Below are positions 1 to 7,662 of a DNA stretch of 64,000 nucleotides, piece after piece. How positions within the stretch are numbered: position 1 is the stretch's first letter; each line of letters opens with the position of its first letter. Location: assembly GCA_002746415.1 (NCBI GenBank), contig NVXD01000002.1, forward strand, positions 124,001-188,000, read 5' to 3'. Position numbers and translations under genes: made by a program. The notes below the pieces were generated by a model. The model was not told where the DNA came from. It saw only the letters and a program-made list of their open reading frames with translations, and ran no database searches. Source of the stretch: Flavobacteriaceae bacterium. Lineage in GTDB: Bacteria; Bacteroidota; Bacteroidia; Flavobacteriales; Flavobacteriaceae.

Positions 1-2
1 CA

Positions 3-170
3 TTAACTAACGTAATTTTTATGGGAGGCTTGGCATTTGGAAGAACAATAAGCACTCTATTTGACGGTATTTCTGAACAATTTACAACTGCTTTAGTCCT
101 AGAGATATTACTTATGATTTGGGGCATTCAAAACTTAAAAAAAGATAAGAGGAGTATCTCAATTAATTAA
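3..170 (+). CDS. DUF4345-family membrane protein, C-terminal fragment
   Basis: An open frame enters from the left edge and stops at 168-170, giving 55 visible residues. The segment MGGLAFGRTIS, followed by a G-I-S stretch and a hydrophobic helix (ALVLEILLMIWGI), matches what I know of the C-terminus of DUF4345 proteins, small four-helix membrane proteins of unknown function. The start and most of the protein lie outside the window. It runs towards the minus-strand peptide gene at 194-412, so the two genes are convergent. The family call rests on a short stretch and is moderate. Confidence 0.5.
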   Translation, partial: LTNVIFMGGLAFGRTISTLFDGISEQFTTALVLEILLMIWGIQNLKKDKRSISIN

Positions 171-193
171 GGATATATTATAAGGACATCCTA

Positions 194-412
194 TTAAGCC
201 AATTTAGCTTTGTTAGCCTTAGTTCTAAAAGACAAAGCTTTCTTTACACTAGAATTTTTAAACTTGTACAAACGTGCTACTGAAGTTTCGTTAGCTTCAG
301 AAACTTCAACAATCACTTCTACCGCATCAACCTTAGTATCAATCTTAGCATCTTGCGCTTGTGCAGCTAGTCCGATAAAAAGAACAAAAATTAAAGTGAT
401 GATGGTTTTCAT
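194..412 (-). CDS. small secreted peptide, paralogue 1 of 3
   Basis: A 72-residue protein with a Sec signal peptide ending in AAQAQ (about residues 1-19), a short acidic stretch (residues 20-43) and a strongly basic tail (residues 44-72) built on SVARLYKFKNSSVKKALSF. I do not recognise a named family. Copies at 4669-4887 (64 of 72 residues identical by my count) and 5449-5667 (54 of 72) show it is a real gene: the signal peptide and basic tail are conserved while the acidic middle drifts. The upstream block at 413-600 is also conserved among copies. The mature peptide of about 50 residues is probably periplasmic or secreted. A membrane-active or signalling role is only inference. Confidence 0.8.
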   Translation of the reverse strand: MKTIITLIFVLFIGLAAQAQDAKIDTKVDAVEVIVEVSEANETSVARLYKFKNSSVKKALSFRTKANKAKLA

Positions 413-600
413 GATATTGGGTTTGTTACACTATTAGAACGCCCAATAGTGTATTTAGGCCCGTTGTGAATCGCTGAAACCCCTTATTACTCGGTATCTG
501 CCCAGTTATCTGTTAAAGTGCAAAAAATGCTCGGTGAACATACCATACCCCTAAATCATGTGACCGATGTTCTGGGTTGTTTACCGATAGATGTAACAAT
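413..600 (-). promoter_or_regulatory. conserved upstream block of peptide paralogue 1, with spaced TCGGT/ACCGA sites
   Basis: This noncoding block is repeated almost word for word upstream of the second copy (4888-5075). Pentamers TCGGT lie at 491-495 and 531-535 with a variant TCTGT at 509-513, so spacings are 18 and 22 bp. ACCGA lies at 563-567 and 583-587, 20 bp apart. A shared core reads AATCGCTGAAACCCCTTA near 469-486. Near the gene, acactatt (428-435) and aatagtgt (445-452) can form a hairpin. Repeats two helical turns apart suggest tandem binding of a regulator, for example of the LytTR type; that identity is inference. Confidence 0.55.
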
Positions 601-650
601 AGAAATTCATCATATTATCTAAAAACACCAACTTTCATCAATATATATCT

Positions 651-3200
651 TTAATTCCCCTCCTTTCGCAATACTTCTAAAGGGGGGCTATTTAAAACAG
701 AGCGGCTATTGCTCAATCCAATGAATAACACCAGTAATGTAATTGCTGGCATTACAATTAAAAAGGGCACCCAGGAAGGCACAAATGGGGTTTCAAAAAC
801 AAAACTGGCCAACAATTGGCTACTAACCAAGGACAATAAAACCCCTAAACCACTACCCAATAGTCCCAAATACAGGTATTCCAAGGCTGTAATTCTTAAT
901 ATCTGTTTGCTTTTGGCACCTAAAGTGCGCAACAATACACTTTCTTTTATTCGTTGGTATTTACTGTTTCGCACAGAACCTATCAGCACAATAACACCTG
1001 TAAGGATACTAAAAAAGGCCATAAAATTGATTGCCCAAGAAATTTTGTCCAAAATCCCTTCAATAAGACTCATCAGCTGCCGTAAATCTAAAATGGAGAC
1101 ATTAGGGAATTTCCCAACCAGTTCTCGTTGAAGGTTAGCAGAAGTAGCCTCATCTGGCGCATGGGTAGTCAATACATGAAATTGTGGTGCATTTTCCAAC
1201 ACATTCGATGGGAATACAATGGAGAAATTTAATTGCAAGCGCCCCCAATCAACAGTTCGTATATTATCCACCACTGTTTCCATTAATACTCCTTGTACAT
1301 TAAATATCATAGCATCTCCCACTTCCACCTGGGCATCTCTAGCCACATTATCGGATAACGAAATGGGTACAGGGCCGTCCGTTGTACTTTTAGAAAACCA
1401 TTCTCCCCCAACAAGAGTCTCTGAAGCAATCAAGGAATCTCTATAAGTAACCCTAAATTCATGGTTCAAAATCCATTGATTAATGGTGGAAGTAGTATCT
1501 GCCCTAATGTCGTTCGCTAACCTTCCTTCAATACTATGCACACGCATGGTAACAATGGGAATGTTATCAAGTATAGGTAAGCCTTTTGGGGTTATACTAT
1601 TTGCAACTGCCTCTTTTTGATTGGTCTGTACATCAAACAAAATAATATTCGGTGTATTAGCGCTACTTTCCAAGGTGGCCTTTGCTAATAAAAAGTCTTT
1701 GGTGAAATATAACGTACTAATTAAAAAAGCCCCCACACCTATAGTAAGAATCAATACCATGGTCTGGTTGTTGGGTCGAAAGAGATTCAACAAGCTTTGG
1801 CGTGCCGTAAAACTCCAAGAAATAGGGAAGTATTTTTTAATGGCCTTCATAAACAAACTTGCAAACCCTGCCAATACCGAAAAGGTAATCAGAATACCAA
1901 CTACAAAAGACAGCGCATATTTCCAATTTTCTAAAAGCCATAATGAAAATAGAAAAGTGAATAATACAATAATTCCCAAAACCACTAATCCTGCCTTTTT
2001 TGATTTTGAAGAACGTTGCTCTTGTATTCTAAGCACTTGTAAGGGCGAGACGTACCATGTGCCTAGTAAGGGAGTTAGGGCAAATAACACGGACATGAAC
2101 ACACCCAACAGCAATCCCATAAAAATTGATTGAAAAGAGGTTGAAATGGCCACTTGAAAAGGTAAAAAGCCTTGTAATATCACTGGAAATGATTGCTGGA
2201 GCAACAAACCCAATGCTGTTCCTATAACCCCTCCCAATAAACCCATTCCTGCAATCTGTATCAGATAAATCAGAAAGGTCTGTTTTCTGGTAGCACCAAT
2301 ACATTTAAGCACTGCTACGGCACGTAATTTTTCTTTAATATATATGTGAACGGAACTGGCTATGCCAACACACCCCAACAAAAGGGCTATAAAGGCTACG
2401 AGATTTAAAAACTTACCCACATTTTCATATCGGCGACCCAATCGTTGGCTGGTATCAATGTGAGTATCCATATCTGCATGTTCAGCGTCCAATATAGGAT
2501 CAACAGTATCATTCAGCTCCACTAAATCTTGTCCTACATCGGCTATAAAATAATAGTTGTACTCCACCCTACTCCCTATTTGCAATAATCCCGTTGCCTC
2601 AATAAAGCTGTAAGGAATAATTACCGGAGGAGCTACCGAAGCAGAAATACCACCACTACCTGGAACAGAGAGCAATTCACCAGTGATTGGAAAAATGATG
2701 CTTCCAATTTTAACACTATCTCCCACCTTTACACCATATTGCAACATGGTAGTAGCATCAACCAATGCCCCCCCTTCTTTTTGATATGTCTTAGCTGCGG
2801 CCCTTGGTTTGGTTTCAATAGTGCCATAAAAAGGAAAGCCTCCTTCTATTCCCCTAACTTCAACTAATTTGGTAGCTCCATTTTTTTTAAAAGCCACCAT
2901 GGATGCAAAATTTATTTCCCGACCATTCGCCCCGCCAAGAGAATCCATAATAGCCTGTGTTTTTTCACTAGGAAGCTGCTCCATATCAATAGTAAAGTCG
3001 GCACCCATAAGGGCTTTGGACTGTAGCCCTATATTTTCTTGTAAATTTTGGCTAAAGGATTGTATAGAAACTACCGCAGCTATACCTAAAATGATGGATG
3101 CCATAAAAAGCAACAACCTTTTACCACTCGCCTTACCGTCTCGCCATGCCATTTTAAAAAGCCAAGAAGTACCTGCTTTTGATGTTGAAGTAATGTTCAT
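651..3200 (-). CDS. FtsX-family ABC transporter permease (YbbP-like)
   Basis: An 849-residue permease. An N-terminal helix (about 30-48) precedes a large extracytoplasmic domain to about 260. Three helices form the first FtsX domain, four more lie around 400-520, a second soluble region follows, and three helices form the C-terminal FtsX domain. This ten-helix, double-FtsX layout is that of YbbP, partner of the YbbA ATPase; the family exports or extracts envelope lipids or lipoproteins, substrate unknown. The ATG at 3198-3200 is chosen. A GTG at 3204-3206 overlaps the ATPase stop (GTGA) and is an equally possible start. Transcribed with 3203-3892, and divergent from the TesA-like gene, the classic ybbA-ybbP/tesA arrangement. 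Confidence 0.9.
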   Translation of the reverse strand: MNITSTSKAGTSWLFKMAWRDGKASGKRLLLFMASIILGIAAVVSIQSFSQNLQENIGLQSKALMGADFTIDMEQLPSEKTQAIMDSLGGANGREINFASMVAFKKNGATKLVEVRGIEGGFPFYGTIETKPRAAAKTYQKEGGALVDATTMLQYGVKVGDSVKIGSIIFPITGELLSVPGSGGISASVAPPVIIPYSFIEATGLLQIGSRVEYNYYFIADVGQDLVELNDTVDPILDAEHADMDTHIDTSQRLGRRYENVGKFLNLVAFIALLLGCVGIASSVHIYIKEKLRAVAVLKCIGATRKQTFLIYLIQIAGMGLLGGVIGTALGLLLQQSFPVILQGFLPFQVAISTSFQSIFMGLLLGVFMSVLFALTPLLGTWYVSPLQVLRIQEQRSSKSKKAGLVVLGIIVLFTFLFSLWLLENWKYALSFVVGILITFSVLAGFASLFMKAIKKYFPISWSFTARQSLLNLFRPNNQTMVLILTIGVGAFLISTLYFTKDFLLAKATLESSANTPNIILFDVQTNQKEAVANSITPKGLPILDNIPIVTMRVHSIEGRLANDIRADTTSTINQWILNHEFRVTYRDSLIASETLVGGEWFSKSTTDGPVPISLSDNVARDAQVEVGDAMIFNVQGVLMETVVDNIRTVDWGRLQLNFSIVFPSNVLENAPQFHVLTTHAPDEATSANLQRELVGKFPNVSILDLRQLMSLIEGILDKISWAINFMAFFSILTGVIVLIGSVRNSKYQRIKESVLLRTLGAKSKQILRITALEYLYLGLLGSGLGVLLSLVSSQLLASFVFETPFVPSWVPFLIVMPAITLLVLFIGLSNSRSVLNSPPLEVLRKEGN

Positions 3201-3202
3201 GT

Positions 3203-3892
3203 TCACGCTTGTACAGTACTTTGATTCGCTATTATTTTTCCTCCCTTTAGCCTAAGGATGTGTTTACTTTTCTTTGCCAAATCCAAATCATGGGTAACAA
3301 TGACCAGTGTTGTACCCATTTCTTTGTTCAAATCAAAAAGCAATTGCACTACCTTTTCACCTGTTTCCTCATCAAGATTACCTGTGGGTTCATCAGCAAA
3401 TAAGATAGACGGACTATTAGAAAAAGCTCTTGCCAAAGCCACTCGTTGTTGTTCTCCCCCAGAAAGTTGGGAAGGGTAATGGTCCATGCGATTTGCAAGA
3501 CCTACTTTATCTAACAAATCTATGCTTATTTTATTGGCATTTTTATCTCCTTGTAGTTCCAAGGGGACACATACATTCTCCAAAGCCGTAAGTGTAGGAA
3601 GCAGTTGAAAATCCTGAAAAATAAATCCCACATTTTTATTTCGTAATAGGGCACGTTCGTCTTCATTCATATCACTAAGGGACATTCCACATAATTCTAT
3701 AGTGCCAGAATTTGCGTCATCTAAACCTGCACACAATCCAAGTAGTGTTGTTTTTCCACTTCCCGATGGACCTACAATAGAAAAGGTGTCCCCTTCTTCC
3801 AACTCAAAGGAAATAGCATCCAATACTGTTAATTTTTTTGAACCGCTCGTATATGTTTTCCCTAGGTTACGGACGTTTAATATCTTTGGCAT
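3203..3892 (-). CDS. ABC transporter ATP-binding protein (YbbA/LolD-like)
   Basis: A 229-residue ATPase with Walker A GPSGSGKT (about residues 41-48), signature LSGGEQQR, Walker B ILFADEPT, and the switch histidine in VTHD. The sequence around the signature fits the LolD/MacB/YbbA subgroup, which works with FtsX-type permeases such as the gene that directly follows and overlaps it. The ATG at 3890-3892 (MPKILNV) is preferred to an upstream TTG at 3911-3913 because family members begin just before this strand. It energises the YbbP-like permease in the inner membrane. Confidence 0.92.
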   Translation of the reverse strand: MPKILNVRNLGKTYTSGSKKLTVLDAISFELEEGDTFSIVGPSGSGKTTLLGLCAGLDDANSGTIELCGMSLSDMNEDERALLRNKNVGFIFQDFQLLPTLTALENVCVPLELQGDKNANKISIDLLDKVGLANRMDHYPSQLSGGEQQRVALARAFSNSPSILFADEPTGNLDEETGEKVVQLLFDLNKEMGTTLVIVTHDLDLAKKSKHILRLKGGKIIANQSTVQA

Positions 3893-3945
3893 AAAATCAT
3901 TTTGGTTTAACAAGCAAAATAAGAAAATGATTTCATTATTAAGAC

Positions 3946-4662
3946 ATGAAAACTATGTGCAAAATCTTAAAGTTTAGTTATTTTTTTATATGCCTGCTCT
4001 TAATTTCTTGTGGAGATAAGACAAAAAAAGAAACTGAAAATCCGGCGGAAGAAGAAATATCTTTACAAAACACGGCTGTAACAACATCGGACAATGATAT
4101 CATCTTATTCTTTGGCGACAGCCTTTCTGCAGGTTATGGTCTTGACAATGAGGAAGATGCTTTTCCTTATCTCATACAGCAAAAACTGGATTCATTACAA
4201 TTAAACTATACTGTTGTTAATTCTGGATTAAGTGGAGAAACCACTTCTGGCGGAAAAAATCGTTTGGATTGGGTGTTGACCCAACAAGTGGATGTTTTTG
4301 TGTTAGAGCTGGGAGCCAATGATGGTTTAAGAGGTATTCCTTTGTCTGAAACACGAAACAACCTCCAGGTCATCATTGATGCGGTAATACAAAAAAATGC
4401 TGAGACTAAAATTATTTTGGCAGGAATGCAAATTCCACCTAATATGGGTCAAGATTATACTACCGAATTTAGAAACATATTTCCTGAACTTGCTGAAAAG
4501 AATAAAGTTGCCTTAATTCCTTTTTTATTGGACAAGGTAGGAGGCATTCCAGAATTGAACCAAGGAGATGGGATACACCCAACTATTGAAGGCCATAAAA
4601 TTGTGGCTCAAAATGTTTGGAACGTATTACAGCATGTTATTATGGAGAAGGATACTTTATAA
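3946..4662 (+). CDS. tesA: SGNH/GDSL esterase lipoprotein, TesA-like
   Basis: A 238-residue lipoprotein. The signal peptide ends in a lipobox with Cys22 (LLISC), then a low-complexity linker. The SGNH hydrolase domain starts near residue 50: block I FFGDSLSAGYG with nucleophile Ser59, block III LELGANDG, and the Asp-His pair in DGIHPTIEGH. This is the multifunctional acyl-CoA thioesterase/arylesterase (TesA) family, normally periplasmic. It is divergent from the YbbA/YbbP genes, an arrangement conserved from proteobacteria to Bacteroidota. It ends 6 bp from the convergent peptide gene at 4669. An ATG at 3955 is an alternative start. Confidence 0.88.
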   Translation: MKTMCKILKFSYFFICLLLISCGDKTKKETENPAEEEISLQNTAVTTSDNDIILFFGDSLSAGYGLDNEEDAFPYLIQQKLDSLQLNYTVVNSGLSGETTSGGKNRLDWVLTQQVDVFVLELGANDGLRGIPLSETRNNLQVIIDAVIQKNAETKIILAGMQIPPNMGQDYTTEFRNIFPELAEKNKVALIPFLLDKVGGIPELNQGDGIHPTIEGHKIVAQNVWNVLQHVIMEKDTL

Positions 4663-4668
4663 TAAAGA

Positions 4669-4887
4669 TTAAGCCAATTTAGTTTTGTTTGCCTTAGTCG
4701 TAAAAGACAAGGCTTTCTTTACACTAGAATTTTTGAACTTGTACAAACGTGCTACTGAAGTTTCGTTAGCTTCAGAAACTTCAACAGTTACTGTTACCGC
4801 ATCAACCTTAGTTTCGTTCTTAGCATCTTGTGCCTGTGCAGCTACTCCGATAAAAAGAACAAAAATTAAAGTTATAATGGCTTTCAT
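4669..4887 (-). CDS. small secreted peptide, paralogue 2 of 3
   Basis: A 72-residue signal-peptide protein that differs from paralogue 1 at 8 positions, mostly in the acidic middle (residues 24-34). The signal peptide ends at VAAQAQ and the basic tail SVARLYKFKNSSVKKALSF is unchanged. Its upstream block (4888-5075) is nearly identical to that of paralogue 1, so coding and control regions were duplicated together as a unit of about 400 bp. It lies immediately downstream of, and convergent with, the tesA-like gene. Function is unknown. Confidence 0.8.
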   Translation of the reverse strand: MKAIITLIFVLFIGVAAQAQDAKNETKVDAVTVTVEVSEANETSVARLYKFKNSSVKKALSFTTKANKTKLA

Positions 4888-5075
4888 AATATTGGGTTTG
4901 TTACATTATTAGAACGCGAAATAGTATATCTAGACCCGTTGTGAATCGCTGAAAACCCTTATTACTCGGTATCTGTCAAAGTATCGGTTAAAGTGTGAAA
5001 ATTGCTCGGTGAACACAGCAAAACCCTAAATCATGTGACCGATGTTCTGTGTTGTTTACCGATAGATGAAGCAGC
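4888..5075 (-). promoter_or_regulatory. conserved upstream block of peptide paralogue 2
   Basis: This block aligns along its length with 413-600. TCGGT occurs at 4966-4970, 4984-4988 and 5006-5010 (spacings 18 and 22 bp) and ACCGA at 5038-5042 and 5058-5062 (spacing 20 bp). All five sites are intact here, whereas copy 1 has one altered site. The shared core AATCGCTGAAAACCCTTA lies just before the first site. The sites are 80-175 bp from the start codon, so they look like activator or repressor sites upstream of the promoter and not the promoter itself. Confidence 0.55.
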
Positions 5076-5448
5076 TTAAGGCAACGCTATTAAAAAAATC
5101 TGGATATTGATATCTTTAGTAGATGACAAGTGAGAAAACATCAAATTCTAAGTTTTGATGATGAACATGAAAAAAATATGTAAAGAAGAACTTAAAGTGG
5201 TTTAAGGCATATTGGATTAAACAAAAGAGATTTAAAAAATAGATTTAATCCGCTTTGATACATTAAGACCTAATAATAACGTCTATGCTTTTGAACAGGT
5301 TTCGAATAAATTGACAACCTTGCTGCCCATAATACTCTTAAATAGCTTACAATCTGAAGTAAAGGTAGCGCCATAATCCAAAATAATACCCATTTTAATA
5401 ATTTCCACTGCATGATAAAAAATTTAAGATTTGGAGTAACATATATTT
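5076..5448. other. intergenic stretch with no convincing gene; possible degraded coding remnant
   Basis: About 370 bp between the control block of paralogue 2 and the end of paralogue 3. It is AT-rich and has short stop-broken frames. On the minus strand an open frame at 5270-5413 (47 codons, MQWKLLKWVLFWIM at its start) looks like a helix followed by a basic tail. In another minus-strand frame the stretch IILDYGATFTSDCKLFKS also reads like protein. Neither matches a family I know. Either decayed coding DNA or chance; I do not call a gene. Confidence 0.25.
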
Positions 5449-5667
5449 TTAAGCCAATTTAGCTTTGTTAGCATTAGTTCTAAAAGACAATGCTTTCTTA
5501 ATTCTAGAATTTTTAAACTTGTATAAACGAGCTACAGAATTTTCTTTTGTTTCAGAAACCTTTTCAGTCATTTCAACTGTATTAACCTTAGCATCATTTT
5601 TAGCATCTTGTGCCTGAGCAGTCAATCCGATAAAAAGAACAAAAATTATAGTTAAAAAAGTTTTCAT
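5449..5667 (-). CDS. small secreted peptide, paralogue 3 of 3
   Basis: A 72-residue signal-peptide protein, the most diverged copy (18 differences from paralogue 1). Changes gather in the signal peptide and the middle (residues 24-43). The block SVARLYKFKNS and the following KKALSF motif are kept, with a basic C-terminus. The equal length, without insertions or deletions, indicates selection on the full peptide. Its upstream region (5668-5845) keeps the AATCGCTGAAA core but has mostly degenerate TCGGT/ACCGA sites, so its regulation may differ. Function unknown. Confidence 0.78.
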   Translation of the reverse strand: MKTFLTIIFVLFIGLTAQAQDAKNDAKVNTVEMTEKVSETKENSVARLYKFKNSRIKKALSFRTNANKAKLA

Positions 5668-5845
5668 GAGGTGTTGTTTTGTTTATATAAATTTAACGCC
5701 ACATGGGGCTTGCCTCCTTTTCAAATCGCTGAAACCCCCTTATTTTTAGACATCTGACAGATTATCAGTTAAAATGCAGAAATTGCTCGATGAACGATTT
5801 CAAACCCTGAAACCGCTTAACGAACCAATTTGTTTTTAATCGGTA
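5668..5845 (-). promoter_or_regulatory. diverged upstream block of peptide paralogue 3
   Basis: The core AATCGCTGAAACCCCCTTA at about 5724-5742 is shared with the other two copies, and the order of following words (ATCTGACAG, ATCAGTTAAA, GCTCGATGAAC) can still be aligned. The TCGGT pentamers have become variants such as TCGAT, and the paired ACCGA motifs are not preserved as such. This identifies the AATCGCTGAAA core as the best conserved part of the control region. Confidence 0.4.
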
Positions 5846-5853
5846 GAAAAGGA

Positions 5854-6534
5854 CTATACTTTTAGAAGAAATTTAGGATTCGGACAGTTATCAGCAAAGT
5901 ATTCCATATCATTTGCGGTACAAACGCCAGGGTAGTTCCCTTTATGTGCACCAATATCATTAATAAGTTGAAAATGGAGATGGGGAGCATAGTTTACATT
6001 TATCTCGGGAGTGCCCATACTTCCAATTACCTCTCCTGCAGAAAATTCTTGATTTATATATAGACCATTTAATGACTCCAAGGATAAATGTCCGTAAAGA
6101 GTGTAAAACTGAATATTAGTTACATTATGGGAAAGTATTATGGTGGGTCCATAATCTCCTTTGGTATCATTATTCATAAAGCTATGTACTTTACCAGAAA
6201 TGGGCGTCAATATTTTTGTTCCAGCCACTGCCCAAAAATCTACCCCAAGATGAATGTTTCGCAATGCTGCCCCTTCTTTATTAAAATGGGAGTTAGTTGC
6301 ATATAATCCTCGCTGTTCTAAATAACCTCCATAAGCAACACTCGCATCTTTCTTTATTAAAACAGTATCTATATAGGATTGACAAATATCTGCATCCGCC
6401 ATATTCAATTCCGTTAGGGCAGTGTTCATAGTGGATAAATCCAACAAAGTATATTTGGTCAAAGGAATGATAGTATCCAAAATTGAAATAGGTACTGTAG
6501 TAATATTGTGTAGGGTTTCTTCAAAAAAAGTCAT
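5854..6534 (-). CDS. M23-family peptidase (LytM-like), without an evident signal peptide
   Basis: A 226-residue protein. The second half is an M23 zinc peptidase domain: HLGVDFWA supplies His95 and Asp99, LYGHLS supplies His149, and PHLHF supplies His185/His187. The family cleaves peptide cross-bridges in murein or other peptides. The first 85 residues show no signal peptide or membrane helix, which is odd for an enzyme acting on peptidoglycan. The ATG at 6532-6534 is the first good start. It is divergent from msrA, with about 150 bp between them. The active site looks intact; substrate and location are uncertain. Confidence 0.85.
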   Translation of the reverse strand: MTFFEETLHNITTVPISILDTIIPLTKYTLLDLSTMNTALTELNMADADICQSYIDTVLIKKDASVAYGGYLEQRGLYATNSHFNKEGAALRNIHLGVDFWAVAGTKILTPISGKVHSFMNNDTKGDYGPTIILSHNVTNIQFYTLYGHLSLESLNGLYINQEFSAGEVIGSMGTPEINVNYAPHLHFQLINDIGAHKGNYPGVCTANDMEYFADNCPNPKFLLKV

Positions 6535-6687
6535 GCAAAATAGATAGAAAATAAAATTACACTTTATTTGAAAAAAATAAGGGTTTTCTCTAACTTCATT
6601 CTCCAGTCAATTACATTAACATCCTTTTAACAATTACCTATGTAAGCATTTGCGATTTTTAAGAACTAAACATAAAATCTTTGCGGA

Positions 6688-7356
6688 ATGAAGCTATTCA
6701 AAGTTGCTATTTTTATTCTTACTGTTTTTACATCAATAAATTGTACTTCTAAAAACAAAAAAGAAAAAGAAATTGTACATGAAGTTGAAAGTGCAGCTAT
6801 TGTTGACTTACAAAAATACGAGACAGCCTATTTTGCTAGTGGCTGTTTTTGGTGTGTTGAAGCTATTTTTGAGAGTGTCTCAGGGGTTAAGGAGGTTATT
6901 TCTGGATATTCTGGTGGCACGGAGAAGAATCCAACCTACGAGCAAGTAGGCAGGGGGCTTAGCACTCATGCAGAATCAGTTGAAGTATACTATAACCCAA
7001 AAGTAATTTCTTTTAAAACTTTGGTTGACGTTTTCTATGGCTCCCATAATCCAACTACAGTAAATGGGCAGGGACCAGATAGAGGTCCACAGTACCGTTC
7101 TATTGCTTTTTATAAAAACGATACCGAAAAGAAAATCATAGAGGACAAAATCTCTCAATTAAAAATGGATAAAACATATGGCAGCCCAATAGCCACACAA
7201 GTAGTGCCCTTTACTAAATTTTATGATGCGGAGGATTATCATCAAGATTATGAAAAAAGACATCCTAACAATCCATACATTATTAATGTTTCTATTCCTA
7301 GGCTTCAAAAATTTCAGAAAAAATTTCCTATGCTATTGAAAAAGGAAGCCCATTGA
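6688..7356 (+). CDS. msrA: peptide-methionine (S)-S-oxide reductase MsrA, lipoprotein form
   Basis: A 222-residue protein. A short signal peptide ends in a likely lipobox at Cys19 (TSINC), followed by a charged linker and the MsrA domain from about residue 46. The catalytic Cys53 sits in GCFWCVE. Further family motifs are GYSGG, YYNPKVISF and DYHQDYEKRHPNNPYI. It reduces methionine-S-sulfoxide in proteins. The lipoprotein signal places this copy at the envelope, where it would repair oxidised exported proteins. A strong terminator follows at 7382-7412. Confidence 0.93.
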   Translation: MKLFKVAIFILTVFTSINCTSKNKKEKEIVHEVESAAIVDLQKYETAYFASGCFWCVEAIFESVSGVKEVISGYSGGTEKNPTYEQVGRGLSTHAESVEVYYNPKVISFKTLVDVFYGSHNPTTVNGQGPDRGPQYRSIAFYKNDTEKKIIEDKISQLKMDKTYGSPIATQVVPFTKFYDAEDYHQDYEKRHPNNPYIINVSIPRLQKFQKKFPMLLKKEAH

Positions 7357-7381
7357 CTTTTCAGTTTTAAGCAATGGTGTT

Positions 7382-7412
7382 AAAAAGCGACTTTATAATA
7401 AGTCGCTTTTTT
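7382..7412 (+). terminator. rho-independent terminator after msrA
   Basis: A perfect stem formed by AAAAAGCGACTT (7382-7393) and AAGTCGCTTTTT (7400-7411), with a 6-base loop and a run of T. It lies 25 bp after the msrA stop and its A/T flanks would let it work in both directions. Confidence 0.85.
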
Positions 7413-7662
7413 AGTATTCGGATTTTAGATATAGGGTACGTCAAGTAAACATAGTATTGAATATGTTACGCAGACCTTTCTACCATGCTAGCATAGATGC
7501 GAAAATGATACAGGATGCCCTAGATTATTATAGTTGATACTGCTAAGGGGAAGTGACAAATTAATGTAAAGCTGATGGCCAATAAGAAGGGGTCATATGA
7601 AAATGGCTAGGAGCCAAATTTGTCGGTATAGGAAGAAAACAACTTGGAATTAAGGTTACATA
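7413..7662. other. intergenic stretch, possible coding remnant
   Basis: About 250 bp with no intact gene. On the plus strand a frame open through 7436-7537 ends in RRPFYHASIDAKMIQDAL, then two codons (YY), S and a stop. It has a protein-like composition but no start codon and no family I can name. Further on, near 7573-7650, a frame broken by stops reads LMANKKGSYENG. It may be the worn end of a lost gene between msrA and the sigma-factor operon. Confidence 0.25.

Noticed and set aside
1621-2133. A 170-codon plus-strand open frame opposite the YbbP-like permease
   Set aside because: Antisense shadow of a clear FtsX permease; composition rich in K, N and P without domains.
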